The position numbers were made by a program, and so were the translations under genes. From positions 124,001 through 188,000 of the forward strand of contig VIRH01000087.1 of assembly GCA_008107755.1 (NCBI GenBank): a stretch of DNA of 64,000 nucleotides. Direction: 5' to 3'. This stretch comes from Rhodobacterales bacterium (GTDB lineage Bacteria; Pseudomonadota; Alphaproteobacteria; Rhizobiales; Stappiaceae). Below, piece after piece: positions 33,544 to 41,561 of the stretch (positions are counted from its first letter, which is position 1; each line of letters starts with the position of its first letter). The notes beneath the pieces were generated by a model. It saw nothing but the letters and a program-made list of their open reading frames with translations, was not told the DNA's origin and made no database searches.

Positions 33544-34575
33544 ATGCGGTCCGCGACAGTCCTCACGATACTGGCCCTGGTGATGGGGTCTCCGGCGACG
33601 GCGTTCGAGAAACTCGAGGGGTATTTCATTGCCGAAAAGACCTGCGAGGCCTTTCATAGCAAGAACAGGCAGACCAATCCCGGCAACATCGTCACGACAC
33701 CCCGAACCGCCTATGACATGCTCGGTATGAACAAGGCCGGCGGCGATTATTTCCAGATAACGATTGAAGGCGCGCCCGTTTCCTCATCCCGCTGGGTGAG
33801 CACCGACTGCGGCAAGCATGTCGTGGATGCGGGAGCACCGACGAGCCAGTCCGATGGCTCGGACGACACGGCCCCCCCGGGGGCTGTCGTCGATCAGGAC
33901 GGCCCGGAATCGACCGACAACCTCCTGACCCTCAGCTGGCAGCCAGCCTTTTGCGAAACCCGTCCGGGCAAGACGGAATGTCGAGACCTGAATGACGGCC
34001 ACCTTCCCCACACGCTGCGGCAACTTTCCATTCACGGCCTTTGGCCGCAGCCGCGCGGCAAGGATTACTGCGCAGTTCCTGCCAGCCTGCGCAACCTGGA
34101 CACTCCGGACAGCTGGAACCGCCTGCCCGCGCCGGAGATCGATGCGGAAACGGCCGATGCCCTGCGCGCGGCCATGCCCGGCATGGCGAGCTTCCTGCAC
34201 CATCACGAATGGATCAAGCATGGCACCTGCTACAAGGGTGCCGGCGGCGCACAGGAGTATTTCGCCGACACGCTTTTGCTGACAGACCGGATCAATGCCT
34301 CGTCCGTCGGCGACCTCTTCTTCAACAATGTCGGCCGGGAGCTTTCGGCAGATCAGATCCGGGCTGCGTTCGACCAGTCGTTCGGACAGGGCGCCGGCGA
34401 GCGGGTCGAGATCAGGTGCACACAGGATGGCAACCGCACGATCATCACCGAGATCTGGATCAGCCTGAAGGGCACCATATCGCCGGATGCCGAGCCTGGT
34501 GACCTGATACGCGCCGCCGCCCCGACCGGCATGGGCTGCAGAAGCGGCGTGATCGATCCGGCGGGTCTCCAGTAG
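33544..34575 (+). CDS. Secreted ribonuclease T2 with extra N-terminal region
   Basis: A 343-residue protein from ATG 33544 (AGGAGG seven bases upstream) with a signal peptide ending near ATA-FE. Both catalytic blocks of RNase T2 are intact: CAS1 SIHGLWPQ and CAS2 HHHEWIKHGTC, each with its His. Before the usual enzyme start (LLTLSWQPAFCE) lies an extra segment of about 110 residues containing a Cys-bearing domain and a Gly/Ser/Asp linker. It would cleave RNA in the periplasm or outside the cell. It sits between pth and ychF, which are normally neighbours. Confidence 0.9.
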   Translation: MRSATVLTILALVMGSPATAFEKLEGYFIAEKTCEAFHSKNRQTNPGNIVTTPRTAYDMLGMNKAGGDYFQITIEGAPVSSSRWVSTDCGKHVVDAGAPTSQSDGSDDTAPPGAVVDQDGPESTDNLLTLSWQPAFCETRPGKTECRDLNDGHLPHTLRQLSIHGLWPQPRGKDYCAVPASLRNLDTPDSWNRLPAPEIDAETADALRAAMPGMASFLHHHEWIKHGTCYKGAGGAQEYFADTLLLTDRINASSVGDLFFNNVGRELSADQIRAAFDQSFGQGAGERVEIRCTQDGNRTIITEIWISLKGTISPDAEPGDLIRAAAPTGMGCRSGVIDPAGLQ

Positions 34576-34705
34576 CCCTCAATTCAGGTTTTGCGTCCAA
34601 TCCCCCCACTTCCGGCGAGGCCCGGACCGCAAAGCCTTGACCTGCCCGTTGCGCTCGGGCATTTAGCCCCCAAACAGTCTCGAAAACCAGCGAAAGCGAA
34701 CTCCC

Positions 34706-35806
34706 ATGGGTTTCCAGTGCGGCATTGTCGGACTGCCGAATGTCGGCAAGTCCACGCTCTTCAACGCGCTCACCAAGACGGCCGCTGCCCAGGCAGCCAA
34801 CTACCCCTTCTGCACCATCGAGCCGAATACCGGCGAAGTGGCGGTACCGGACCCGCGCCTTTACGCGATCAGGGGTGTTGCGGGCTCGAAGGAAGTGATC
34901 CCGACCCGGATCACCTTCGTCGACATCGCCGGCCTCGTGCGCGGCGCGTCGAAGGGCGAAGGCCTTGGCAACCAGTTCCTGGCGAACATCCGCGAAGTCG
35001 ATGCGATCGCCCATGTCCTGCGCTGCTTCGAGGACGACGACATCACCCATGTCGAGGGCACGGTTGACCCGATCGCGGATGCTGAAACTGTCGAGACCGA
35101 ACTTATGGTCGCCGACATGGAAAGCCTTGAGCGGCGCATTGCGCCCCTGAAGAAGAAGGCGACCGGCGGCGACAAGGAAGCCAAGGCGGTCCTTCCGATC
35201 ATGGAAAAGGCGCTCGCGCTGCTGCAGGACGGCAAGCCTGCGCGCGTGCTGGAAGTCGCCGACGCCGACGAGGAGCGGATGCTGACAGGCCTGAACCTCC
35301 TGACCGCCAAACCGGTCCTCTACGTCTGCAACGTCGATGAGGCATCTGCCGGCGAAGGCAATGCGCTGTCGGCCAAGGTCGCCGAAATGGCAAAGGAACA
35401 AGGCGCGGCGTCGGTCGTGATTTCCGCAGCCATCGAGGCGGAGATCTCCCAGCTCGACAAGGAAGAGCAGGAAGAATTCCTGGAGACTATCGGCCTTGAG
35501 GAGCCGGGCCTGGACCGGCTGATCCGCGCCGGCTACGACCTCCTCGGCCTGATCACCTATTTCACCGCCGGCCCGAAGGAAACCCGCGCCTGGACGATCA
35601 CCCAGGGAACCAAGGCGCCCGGCGCTGCCGGCGTCATTCACACGGATTTCGAACGCGGCTTCATCCGCGCCCAGACCATCGCCTATGACGACTACGTGTC
35701 TCTCGGCGGTGAAACCGCGGCCAAGGAAGCCGGCAAGGCGCGCGACGAAGGCAAGGAATACATCGTCAAGGACGGCGACGTGCTCCTCTTCAAGTTCAAT
35801 ACCTGA
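34706..35806 (+). CDS. ychF: Redox-regulated ATPase YchF
   Basis: A 366-residue Obg-family P-loop protein that prefers ATP and binds ribosomes. The P-loop GLPNVGKSTLFNALT, the DIAGLVRGASKGEGLGNQFL switch region, a coiled-coil insertion (about 135-170) and the C-terminal TGS domain (from about residue 283, with YFTAGPKETRAW) are clear. It ends the prs-rplY-pth-ychF housekeeping run and is followed by a terminator. Confidence 0.97.
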   Translation: MGFQCGIVGLPNVGKSTLFNALTKTAAAQAANYPFCTIEPNTGEVAVPDPRLYAIRGVAGSKEVIPTRITFVDIAGLVRGASKGEGLGNQFLANIREVDAIAHVLRCFEDDDITHVEGTVDPIADAETVETELMVADMESLERRIAPLKKKATGGDKEAKAVLPIMEKALALLQDGKPARVLEVADADEERMLTGLNLLTAKPVLYVCNVDEASAGEGNALSAKVAEMAKEQGAASVVISAAIEAEISQLDKEEQEEFLETIGLEEPGLDRLIRAGYDLLGLITYFTAGPKETRAWTITQGTKAPGAAGVIHTDFERGFIRAQTIAYDDYVSLGGETAAKEAGKARDEGKEYIVKDGDVLLFKFNT

Positions 35807-35878
35807 TCGTCCCGTTCAGGCTTGTAACATCGTCCCGGTCTGACGCTTCGGCATCAGAACCGGGGCCATGCACCGTAT

Positions 35879-35903
35879 CAGGCGGGTTGAGACCCGCCTG
35901 TTT
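35879..35903 (+). terminator. Terminator after ychF
   Basis: Perfect 9-base arms CAGGCGGGT (35879-35887) and ACCCGCCTG (35892-35900) with a 4-base loop, then TTTC. A second, imperfect hairpin with a TTCG loop lies just upstream at about 35833-35863. Confidence 0.75.
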
Positions 35904-35971
35904 CAGACCTCCCCTCCCCGCAGGAGCGCGGAGGACATAAGGGAGTGACCGGGCGCGATATGCCCCGTCCC

Positions 35972-36724
35972 TCACCGGCTCGCGGCATAGTAGGACACGC
36001 GCCGCTCCAGATACGCCAGGAACTCGGAGACGGAGAAGGCGAGCGCGAACAGAACGATCAGCACCGCCCAGAAATGGGCCATGAGGAAGTTGTTCGCATA
36101 AAGCTCGAACAAGGCGCCGAAGCCGACGATCGAGATCAGAAGCTGGCCGATGATCACGCCCTTCACCGCTCGGATGACGCCGATGCGCACACCGCCGAGG
36201 ATCTCCGGAAGCGCTGCCCAGAAATAGATCTTGTAGAAGGCCTGTAGCGGGCTTGCGCCGTAGCTGTGCGCCATTTCTACCAGCGAGCGATTGATCTGCA
36301 GCACACCTGCCCGCGTGTTCAGGATGATGATCCAGATCGCGAAGAGCGTCGTGGTGATGATGATCGATTTCATTCCGAAACCGAAAAGCACCATGAGCAC
36401 CGGCACGAGAGCGGTCAGCGGCGCACTCAGGAACATGTTCACCCAGGGCAGCAGAAGCTCGTCGATCAGCCGGCTCTTGCCCATGAGAATGCCGACAGGA
36501 ATGCCGATCACGACGGCAAAGAACACCCCGGCCGCAAAAGCCTGGGCCGTTTCCGAAAGGGCTTTCAGAAACGGCGACGTGCCGATGACCGAGGTCAGCG
36601 TGACCATGACTTCCGAAAGCGGCGGCACGAAGAATGTCAGGTCAAGCTGCCCGACGATCTCCCACACCAGCGCCCAGAGCAGAAGCGACGACATCGCCGG
36701 CAGTCGATATCCGAAAAGGGTCAT
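35972..36724 (-). CDS. ABC transporter permease (TauC/SsuC type), second permease
   Basis: A 250-residue inner-membrane protein with about six helices. The EAA loop, which contacts the ATPase, reads EMAHSYGASPLQAFYKIYFW. It is the last gene of the importer operon, 9 bases after the ATPase stop, and differs clearly from the first permease, so the transporter is probably a heterodimer. Confidence 0.88.
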   Translation of the reverse strand: MTLFGYRLPAMSSLLLWALVWEIVGQLDLTFFVPPLSEVMVTLTSVIGTSPFLKALSETAQAFAAGVFFAVVIGIPVGILMGKSRLIDELLLPWVNMFLSAPLTALVPVLMVLFGFGMKSIIITTTLFAIWIIILNTRAGVLQINRSLVEMAHSYGASPLQAFYKIYFWAALPEILGGVRIGVIRAVKGVIIGQLLISIVGFGALFELYANNFLMAHFWAVLIVLFALAFSVSEFLAYLERRVSYYAASR

Positions 36725-36733
36725 GGCCGTCTC

Positions 36734-37546
36734 CTATTCCACGTAGCTTCTGAGTGATGCCCAGATGCTGTCCACGATATCGAGATATTCGGGATCCCGG
36801 CGGAGCGTATCGGTATTCTTGTGCCGAAGATCCGTCGGACGGATGATTTCGGAAACGCGGCTCGGGCGCGGCAGCAGGATCGCGATCTGGTCGGACACAT
36901 AGACCGCTTCCTCGATCGAGTGCGTCACGAAAATGAAGGTCTTGTTCTCGTGCTGCACCAGGTTGAGGAGGTCTTCCTGGAACTTTCGGCGCGTCTGCTC
37001 ATCGACGGCAGAAAACGGCTCGTCCATCAGCAGCACATCGGCATCGACGGAGAGGGCGCGCGCCAGCCCGACACGCTGGCGCATGCCGCCCGAGAGCTGG
37101 TGCGGATAGCTGTTCTCGAACCCCTTCAGCCCGACATCCGCAATGTACTTTTCAGCGATCGCCTCGCGTTCGGATCTGGCGACACCACGCAATTCCAGCC
37201 CGAAGGCGACGTTGCGAAGCACGGTTGCCCACGGCATGAGCGCGAAGTCCTGAAAAACGAAGGCGCGGTCCGGTCCCGGCCCCGTGACCGGCTTGCCGTT
37301 GACCTCGATCTCGCCCGATGTCGGTTTCAGGAGACCGGCGATGATCTTGAGCAGGGTCGTCTTGCCACAGCCTGACGGCCCCAGCAGCGACGTCAGCTGG
37401 CCGCGCGGGAACTCCAGCGTCAGGTTCTTCAGCGCCTCCACGTCCCCGTAGGTCTTGGAGACCGAGCGGGCGACCACGGCATTGTCTGTCTCCGGCAGGG
37501 CGGCGGTGTCTACGGCTTCTTTAATCTGAGGCATAACCACGGACAT
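36734..37546 (-). CDS. ABC transporter ATP-binding protein (TauB/SsuB type)
   Basis: A 270-residue ATPase. Walker A is LLGPSGCGKTTLLKII, the signature is LSGGMRQRVGLARAL, Walker B is LLMDEPFSAVDE and the switch His is in VTHSIEEA. I chose ATG 37546; a TTG 24 bases upstream is also possible. Either start overlaps the end of the upstream permease gene, indicating coupling. The family imports nitrate, sulfonates, taurine, pyrimidines and similar small molecules. Confidence 0.92.
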   Translation of the reverse strand: MSVVMPQIKEAVDTAALPETDNAVVARSVSKTYGDVEALKNLTLEFPRGQLTSLLGPSGCGKTTLLKIIAGLLKPTSGEIEVNGKPVTGPGPDRAFVFQDFALMPWATVLRNVAFGLELRGVARSEREAIAEKYIADVGLKGFENSYPHQLSGGMRQRVGLARALSVDADVLLMDEPFSAVDEQTRRKFQEDLLNLVQHENKTFIFVTHSIEEAVYVSDQIAILLPRPSRVSEIIRPTDLRHKNTDTLRRDPEYLDIVDSIWASLRSYVE

Positions 37547-38282
37547 TTCCTTCAAAGAGATAGACTTCAAGCCGCTCCAGGAAGTTCAGGAACAGGACGG
37601 CCAGAAGGATGATGGAGAAGATCGCCGCATACATGGCGGGATAGTCGGCGATCGAGCGGCTGTAGGTGATGATGTCGCCGACACCCGTCGGCGTGATCTT
37701 CAGCTCGGCGAGCACGGCGCCGATGAAGCCGGCGGAGATGCCAAGGCGCAAACCGCTGAAGATCACCGGCGACGCGGCAGGAATGACGATCCGCAGGATG
37801 ATGGCGGTGTCGGAGGCCAGGAACGACCGGCCCATCTCCTTGAGCGAGGCCGGCGTGTTGCGCACCGCACCGGCCGTGTTGAGCACGATCACCGGCATCG
37901 CCATGATACAGACCACGAACACCTTGGAGGTCAGGCCGATCCCGTAGGCCATGACCAGCAGCGGGATCAACGCGGCAAGCGGCGCTGCCTGCATGACGAT
38001 GAAGATCGGCGAAAACAGCCAGTCGAACTTGCGGCTCAGCCCGATCCAGAGACCGAGACCGATGCCGAAGAAGGCGGAAATCAAGACCCCGACCACCAGG
38101 GGACGGAGTGTTTCGACGTAGGCGATCAGCAAGGTGCCGTCGGCCGCCATGCGGGCAAGTGCCCCCATGCTGTCGAAGAACGTCGGGAAAGCGTAGCTGA
38201 CCGGGATCATTCCGGCGATTTGCCAGGCCCCGAAGAGCACTGCCGCGGAAATGATCTTGAGCCAGAGGGAACGGCGCATCAT
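37521..38282 (-). CDS. ABC transporter permease (TauC/SsuC type), first permease
   Basis: A 253-residue membrane protein from the first of two adjacent ATG codons at 38282. It has about six helices and an EAA-type loop (SLKEMGRSFLASDTAIILRI). It follows the binding-protein gene and overlaps the ATPase gene. With the 35972-36724 permease it would make an unequal pair. Confidence 0.88.
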   Translation of the reverse strand: MMRRSLWLKIISAAVLFGAWQIAGMIPVSYAFPTFFDSMGALARMAADGTLLIAYVETLRPLVVGVLISAFFGIGLGLWIGLSRKFDWLFSPIFIVMQAAPLAALIPLLVMAYGIGLTSKVFVVCIMAMPVIVLNTAGAVRNTPASLKEMGRSFLASDTAIILRIVIPAASPVIFSGLRLGISAGFIGAVLAELKITPTGVGDIITYSRSIADYPAMYAAIFSIILLAVLFLNFLERLEVYLFEGNVRGYASD

Positions 38283-38446
38283 GAGCCAGATTCCTGTATG
38301 TCTGGGGCGAAAAGGGTGCCGGCCAGCCAGCCGATCCTGGCATTCGAGCACGGCTTGAGCCGGCTCACGCGATCCGGTGTCTAGGTCCGGCAGGCATGCG
38401 TTTCAGGTGCGGGCGGAACAGCGCGCCTGCCCGCACCGGTCTGCGA

Positions 38447-39424
38447 TTACTGTGCAGCTGCCTTCAGCGGGGCCAGGTACCAGAAGTCCTCGACCTTCAG
38501 AGAGGCGGGATCTCCCTCAAGCTGGCCTGCACGCGAATACCAGTCGAAATCGGCAAGCGCGGCTTTCTCGCCGCCGCCGTCCGGATCATAAAGACCACCG
38601 GCGACTGCCGCCGTGTAGAACTCGTCGAGGTTGCCGAGGATCTCGGGCGGAAGCTGGCCGATGGGCCCATCCGGATCGGTCTCTTTGGAGATGATCGTCG
38701 GATCTTCCACCATGTCCTGCCAGACGCTCAACAGCGCATTCACGAAGATGTCGACGTCTTCCTCGTTGTTCTTGATCCAGTCCAGATTGGCGAACAGCGC
38801 CTCGTCGCTGGCATCGACCTCGAACATCGGCAGGACGTTGAATTTCTCGCCCGCAATCTTCATGACCTTGTTCTTGTTCGCCAGGTCGATGATGGTCGCA
38901 TCGGTCTGACCTGCCATCAGTGCCGCCACGCGGTTGGAGGAGCCCGGAACATAGGAGCGCTCGCCGAACGTAATGCCGACCTTTTCCTCGATCACATTGG
39001 CGATGGAATCCGTTCCGCCGCCGCGCGAATGCAGCATGATCGGCTCGCCGTCGAGATCCTCGAGCTTTTCGTATTTCTGGGAGGTGACGGGGAAGAACTT
39101 CAGCTTGGACAGCTGAAACACGATCCGGAGCGGAGCCTTCGAGCGCTGCATGGCGGCATAGGGCGTTCCGAAGCCGATATCCATCTGGCCGCTGAGAACC
39201 GCCTGAATGGCCAGTTCCTCATCGGAGAAGGCTGTCCACTCGTAGTCAAGGCCGTCGGCCTTCGCCCGGTCGAGAGCGACGAAGAAGGCTGCCAGTTCGT
39301 CGGACGGTGTTTCCGCCAGGGCGATCTTGATTGTGCCGGCCGCCTGGGCCGATCCGGCAAGCAGGGCCACCGCCAGCGGAATGGATACGGCTGCAGCCCC
39401 CAGTTTGCGCAGAAGTCTCATCAT
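38447..39424 (-). CDS. ABC transporter substrate-binding protein (NMT1/TauA type)
   Basis: A 325-residue periplasmic protein from ATG 39424, preceded by AGGAGA. The signal peptide ends near AQA-AG. The mature sequence has the type II binding-protein layout, with EPIMLHSRGGGTDSIAN and MAGQTDATIIDLAN lining the expected ligand cleft. It is the first gene of the importer operon. The ligand is unknown; the divergent FAH-family gene hints at a small organic acid. Confidence 0.88.
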   Translation of the reverse strand: MMRLLRKLGAAAVSIPLAVALLAGSAQAAGTIKIALAETPSDELAAFFVALDRAKADGLDYEWTAFSDEELAIQAVLSGQMDIGFGTPYAAMQRSKAPLRIVFQLSKLKFFPVTSQKYEKLEDLDGEPIMLHSRGGGTDSIANVIEEKVGITFGERSYVPGSSNRVAALMAGQTDATIIDLANKNKVMKIAGEKFNVLPMFEVDASDEALFANLDWIKNNEEDVDIFVNALLSVWQDMVEDPTIISKETDPDGPIGQLPPEILGNLDEFYTAAVAGGLYDPDGGGEKAALADFDWYSRAGQLEGDPASLKVEDFWYLAPLKAAAQ

Positions 39425-39519
39425 GTTCTCCTCCCTGATTTGGACCAAAGGTCCGTTTGTTCCCGCTCACCTGCTCGCTTCTTGTCCGACCTGGCTTGGC
39501 TCCCGGGAAAAATCCGTGG

Positions 39520-40233
39520 TCACACCTCCCCGAACAGTCGTGCCGAGACGGAGCTGATGTGCTGCCACATGGCATCATGCGCGGCCTTGGGATCGCGAGC
39601 GGCGATCGCCTCGCAGATGCGGTCGTGTTCCGCGAAGCTTCCATGCTCCTCTGGCGGTTTCCGGGTCTCGCGGATCACCGCGCTGACCGCCACCGCCCTG
39701 CGCACCTTGTTGAGCTGATCGAACAGGCTCCGCAGCAGGATGTTGTCGGTCGCCTCGGCGATCGCGTAGTGGAACAGGTCGTCCTGGGTCTCGTATTCCT
39801 CCCAGCTCGAGGCAGCACGTGCCCTGTCCTTGATGTCGGTGATTTTCTTGACCGCATGCCTCGATGCATTGATCGCCGCCTCCCGCGCGATCACCGCCTC
39901 GATGCACTGGCGCGCCCGCATCATCTTGACCGGTGTGATCTGGTGGCTGATTTCGGACAGAAGGCCGATATCAAGCGCCTCGTCCTGACCGGCGATGAAG
40001 GTTCCCTTTCCGACATGGCGCCAGATGACCCCTTGATGCTCGAGCGTATCTAGCGCCTTGCGCAGGTTGCTCCGCGTCAGACCAAGCTGACCGATGAGCT
40101 CGCGCTCGGACGGCAAGCGGTCCCCCGGAGCAAGATCGTGCTCCGCGATGAAATCCTTCAAGAGTGCAACCGCTTCGCTGCGGCCTGCTGCTTCCGGACG
40201 GGTCAGCACGAGGTGTTTCCCTCTTCTTGGCAT
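39520..40233 (-). CDS. GntR-family (FadR/FCD type) transcriptional regulator
   Basis: A 237-residue regulator from ATG 40233. The winged helix spans about residues 18-78 (RLPSERELIGQLGLTRSNLR is the recognition region) and the helical FCD ligand domain follows, with metal-binding-type residues including DDLFHYAIAEATDN. It lies immediately upstream of the importer operon, 95 bases from the binding-protein start, and is divergent from the FAH-family gene. Repeated GATCAACCA motifs abut its start, so it likely controls itself and both neighbours. Confidence 0.88.
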   Translation of the reverse strand: MPRRGKHLVLTRPEAAGRSEAVALLKDFIAEHDLAPGDRLPSERELIGQLGLTRSNLRKALDTLEHQGVIWRHVGKGTFIAGQDEALDIGLLSEISHQITPVKMMRARQCIEAVIAREAAINASRHAVKKITDIKDRARAASSWEEYETQDDLFHYAIAEATDNILLRSLFDQLNKVRRAVAVSAVIRETRKPPEEHGSFAEHDRICEAIAARDPKAAHDAMWQHISSVSARLFGEV

Positions 40234-40239
40234 CTGGCA

Positions 40240-40339
40240 GATCAACCAAATTGATCAACCAATTTTACGATCAATATCTGAATTAATCCTGAATCAATGG
40301 GATTTTGCAAGAAAAAATCGAAGATAAAAAAATTGGTTG
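40240..40339. promoter_or_regulatory. Candidate GntR operator repeats
   Basis: GATCAACCA occurs at 40240-40248 and again at 40253-40261 (13-base period), and a related TGGTTG in reverse orientation occurs at 40334-40339. The second copy is part of an imperfect palindrome with AATTG/CAATT ends. The region is A+T-rich and lies between the divergent gntR and FAH-family genes. Binding is inferred. Confidence 0.5.
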
Positions 40340-40402
40340 TGATTGATCTGAAAATTGATAGGGTCGTGCCCGACCTAAAACCAGAACAGGCAGAGGTGAT
40401 TG

Positions 40403-41089
40403 ATGTCTGAGTTTGTGATCGAGCCGCCACGGCCCGCAACATTGCCCGTCAAGGGAACCGACAGCCGGTTTCCCGTGCGAAGGGTCTATTGCATCGGCCG
40501 AAATTACGCAGCACATGCGGTGGAAATGGGTCACGACCCGGACAAGGAACCGCCCTTCTTCTTCCAGAAGAACCCGGACAATCTGATCGTCTCGAAGGAA
40601 TTCCCCTACCCGGCAAAATCGGAAGACGTCCATTATGAGGCGGAAATGGCCGTCGCCCTGAAATCCGGCGGCACGAACATTCCGGTCGCAGACGCCCTCG
40701 CCCATGTCTATGGCTATGCAACCGCGCTCGACATGACCCGCCGCGACCTTCAGGGCGAAGCCAAGAAGATGGGCCGCCCCTGGGAGATCGGCAAGGCGTT
40801 TGAAAAGTCGGCTCCGATCACGGCGATCGTTCCGGCGGAAGACTGCCCGTCGATGGACAGCGGCTCTGTGAAGCTGACGCAGAACGGAGACCTGAAGCAG
40901 GACGGCGACCTCAACCAGATGATCTGGAAAGTGCCGGAAATGATCTCCTATCTCTCCGACCATTTCGAGCTGGCAGCCGGCGACGTCATTCTCACCGGCA
41001 CACCGGCCGGCGTCGGCCCGGTCTCGCGCGGAGACAAGCTCGTCGTCACAGTGGACGGCCTGCCGTCTCTCGAAGTCACCGTCGTCTGA
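40403..41089 (+). CDS. Fumarylacetoacetate hydrolase family protein
   Basis: A 228-residue enzyme from ATG 40403. Metal-binding residues of the FAH fold are visible in VHYEAEMAVAL (E-x-E) and the later GYATALDMTRRDLQ; the C-terminal VILTGTPAGVGPV is typical. This size class includes fumarylpyruvate hydrolases and oxaloacetate-type enzymes that cleave C-C bonds in 2-keto acids. It is divergent from the GntR regulator and probably acts on a product of the imported substrate. Confidence 0.88.
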   Translation: MSEFVIEPPRPATLPVKGTDSRFPVRRVYCIGRNYAAHAVEMGHDPDKEPPFFFQKNPDNLIVSKEFPYPAKSEDVHYEAEMAVALKSGGTNIPVADALAHVYGYATALDMTRRDLQGEAKKMGRPWEIGKAFEKSAPITAIVPAEDCPSMDSGSVKLTQNGDLKQDGDLNQMIWKVPEMISYLSDHFELAAGDVILTGTPAGVGPVSRGDKLVVTVDGLPSLEVTVV

Positions 41090-41118
41090 AGGTCGGACCG
41101 ACCCGACTGCAGTGCTGA

Positions 41119-41168
41119 CGGAAAGACATAGGCCCGCCGAGGAAACTCGGCGGGCCTATGTCTTTCCG
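41119..41168. terminator. Very long perfect hairpin with GAAA tetraloop
   Basis: Bases 41119-41141 pair perfectly with 41146-41168, a 23-base stem closed by a GAAA loop. It begins 29 bases after the FAH-family stop and no T run follows directly, so it may terminate, protect the mRNA 3' end, or belong to a dispersed palindromic repeat. Confidence 0.65.
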
Positions 41169-41561
41169 GGAAGGGACTTTCCTCAATAGATCTCGTCCAC
41201 AGGATGGCCTGACGGACCGGTTCAAGCTCAGCATCTTCGCGCCGCATCCGCGCATGGTCGACTGAATCAGGGCTTCCGACGGACGCTCTGCAGCACTGCG
41301 TCTTCAGGCGCCGTTCTTCACATTACCGGCGCACGCGAAGGAACCACGAACCGGCTTGCCTGTTTCCAGAATATGGACAATTGTCTCGCCTCAGCGAGCC
41401 GTGGATACTCGAAACATCTCATTCAGGTTTCTGCCCTACCCGAAAAGACACGCGGAAAGTCGTCGACATGATATCGCCCACCGGGCTAGCGGTGGGCCGA
41501 TTGTGACTGCCGACCTCCGGCAAGTCGCCAAACTTCTTTGTTCACTGGAGTTCGAACGGAC
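41169..41561. other. Intergenic region before the SLC13 gene
   Basis: About 390 bases with no convincing gene. Short frames exist on both strands but lack ribosome sites. The promoter of the SLC13 transporter must lie here. No repeats beyond the adjacent hairpin were noticed. Confidence 0.35.
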
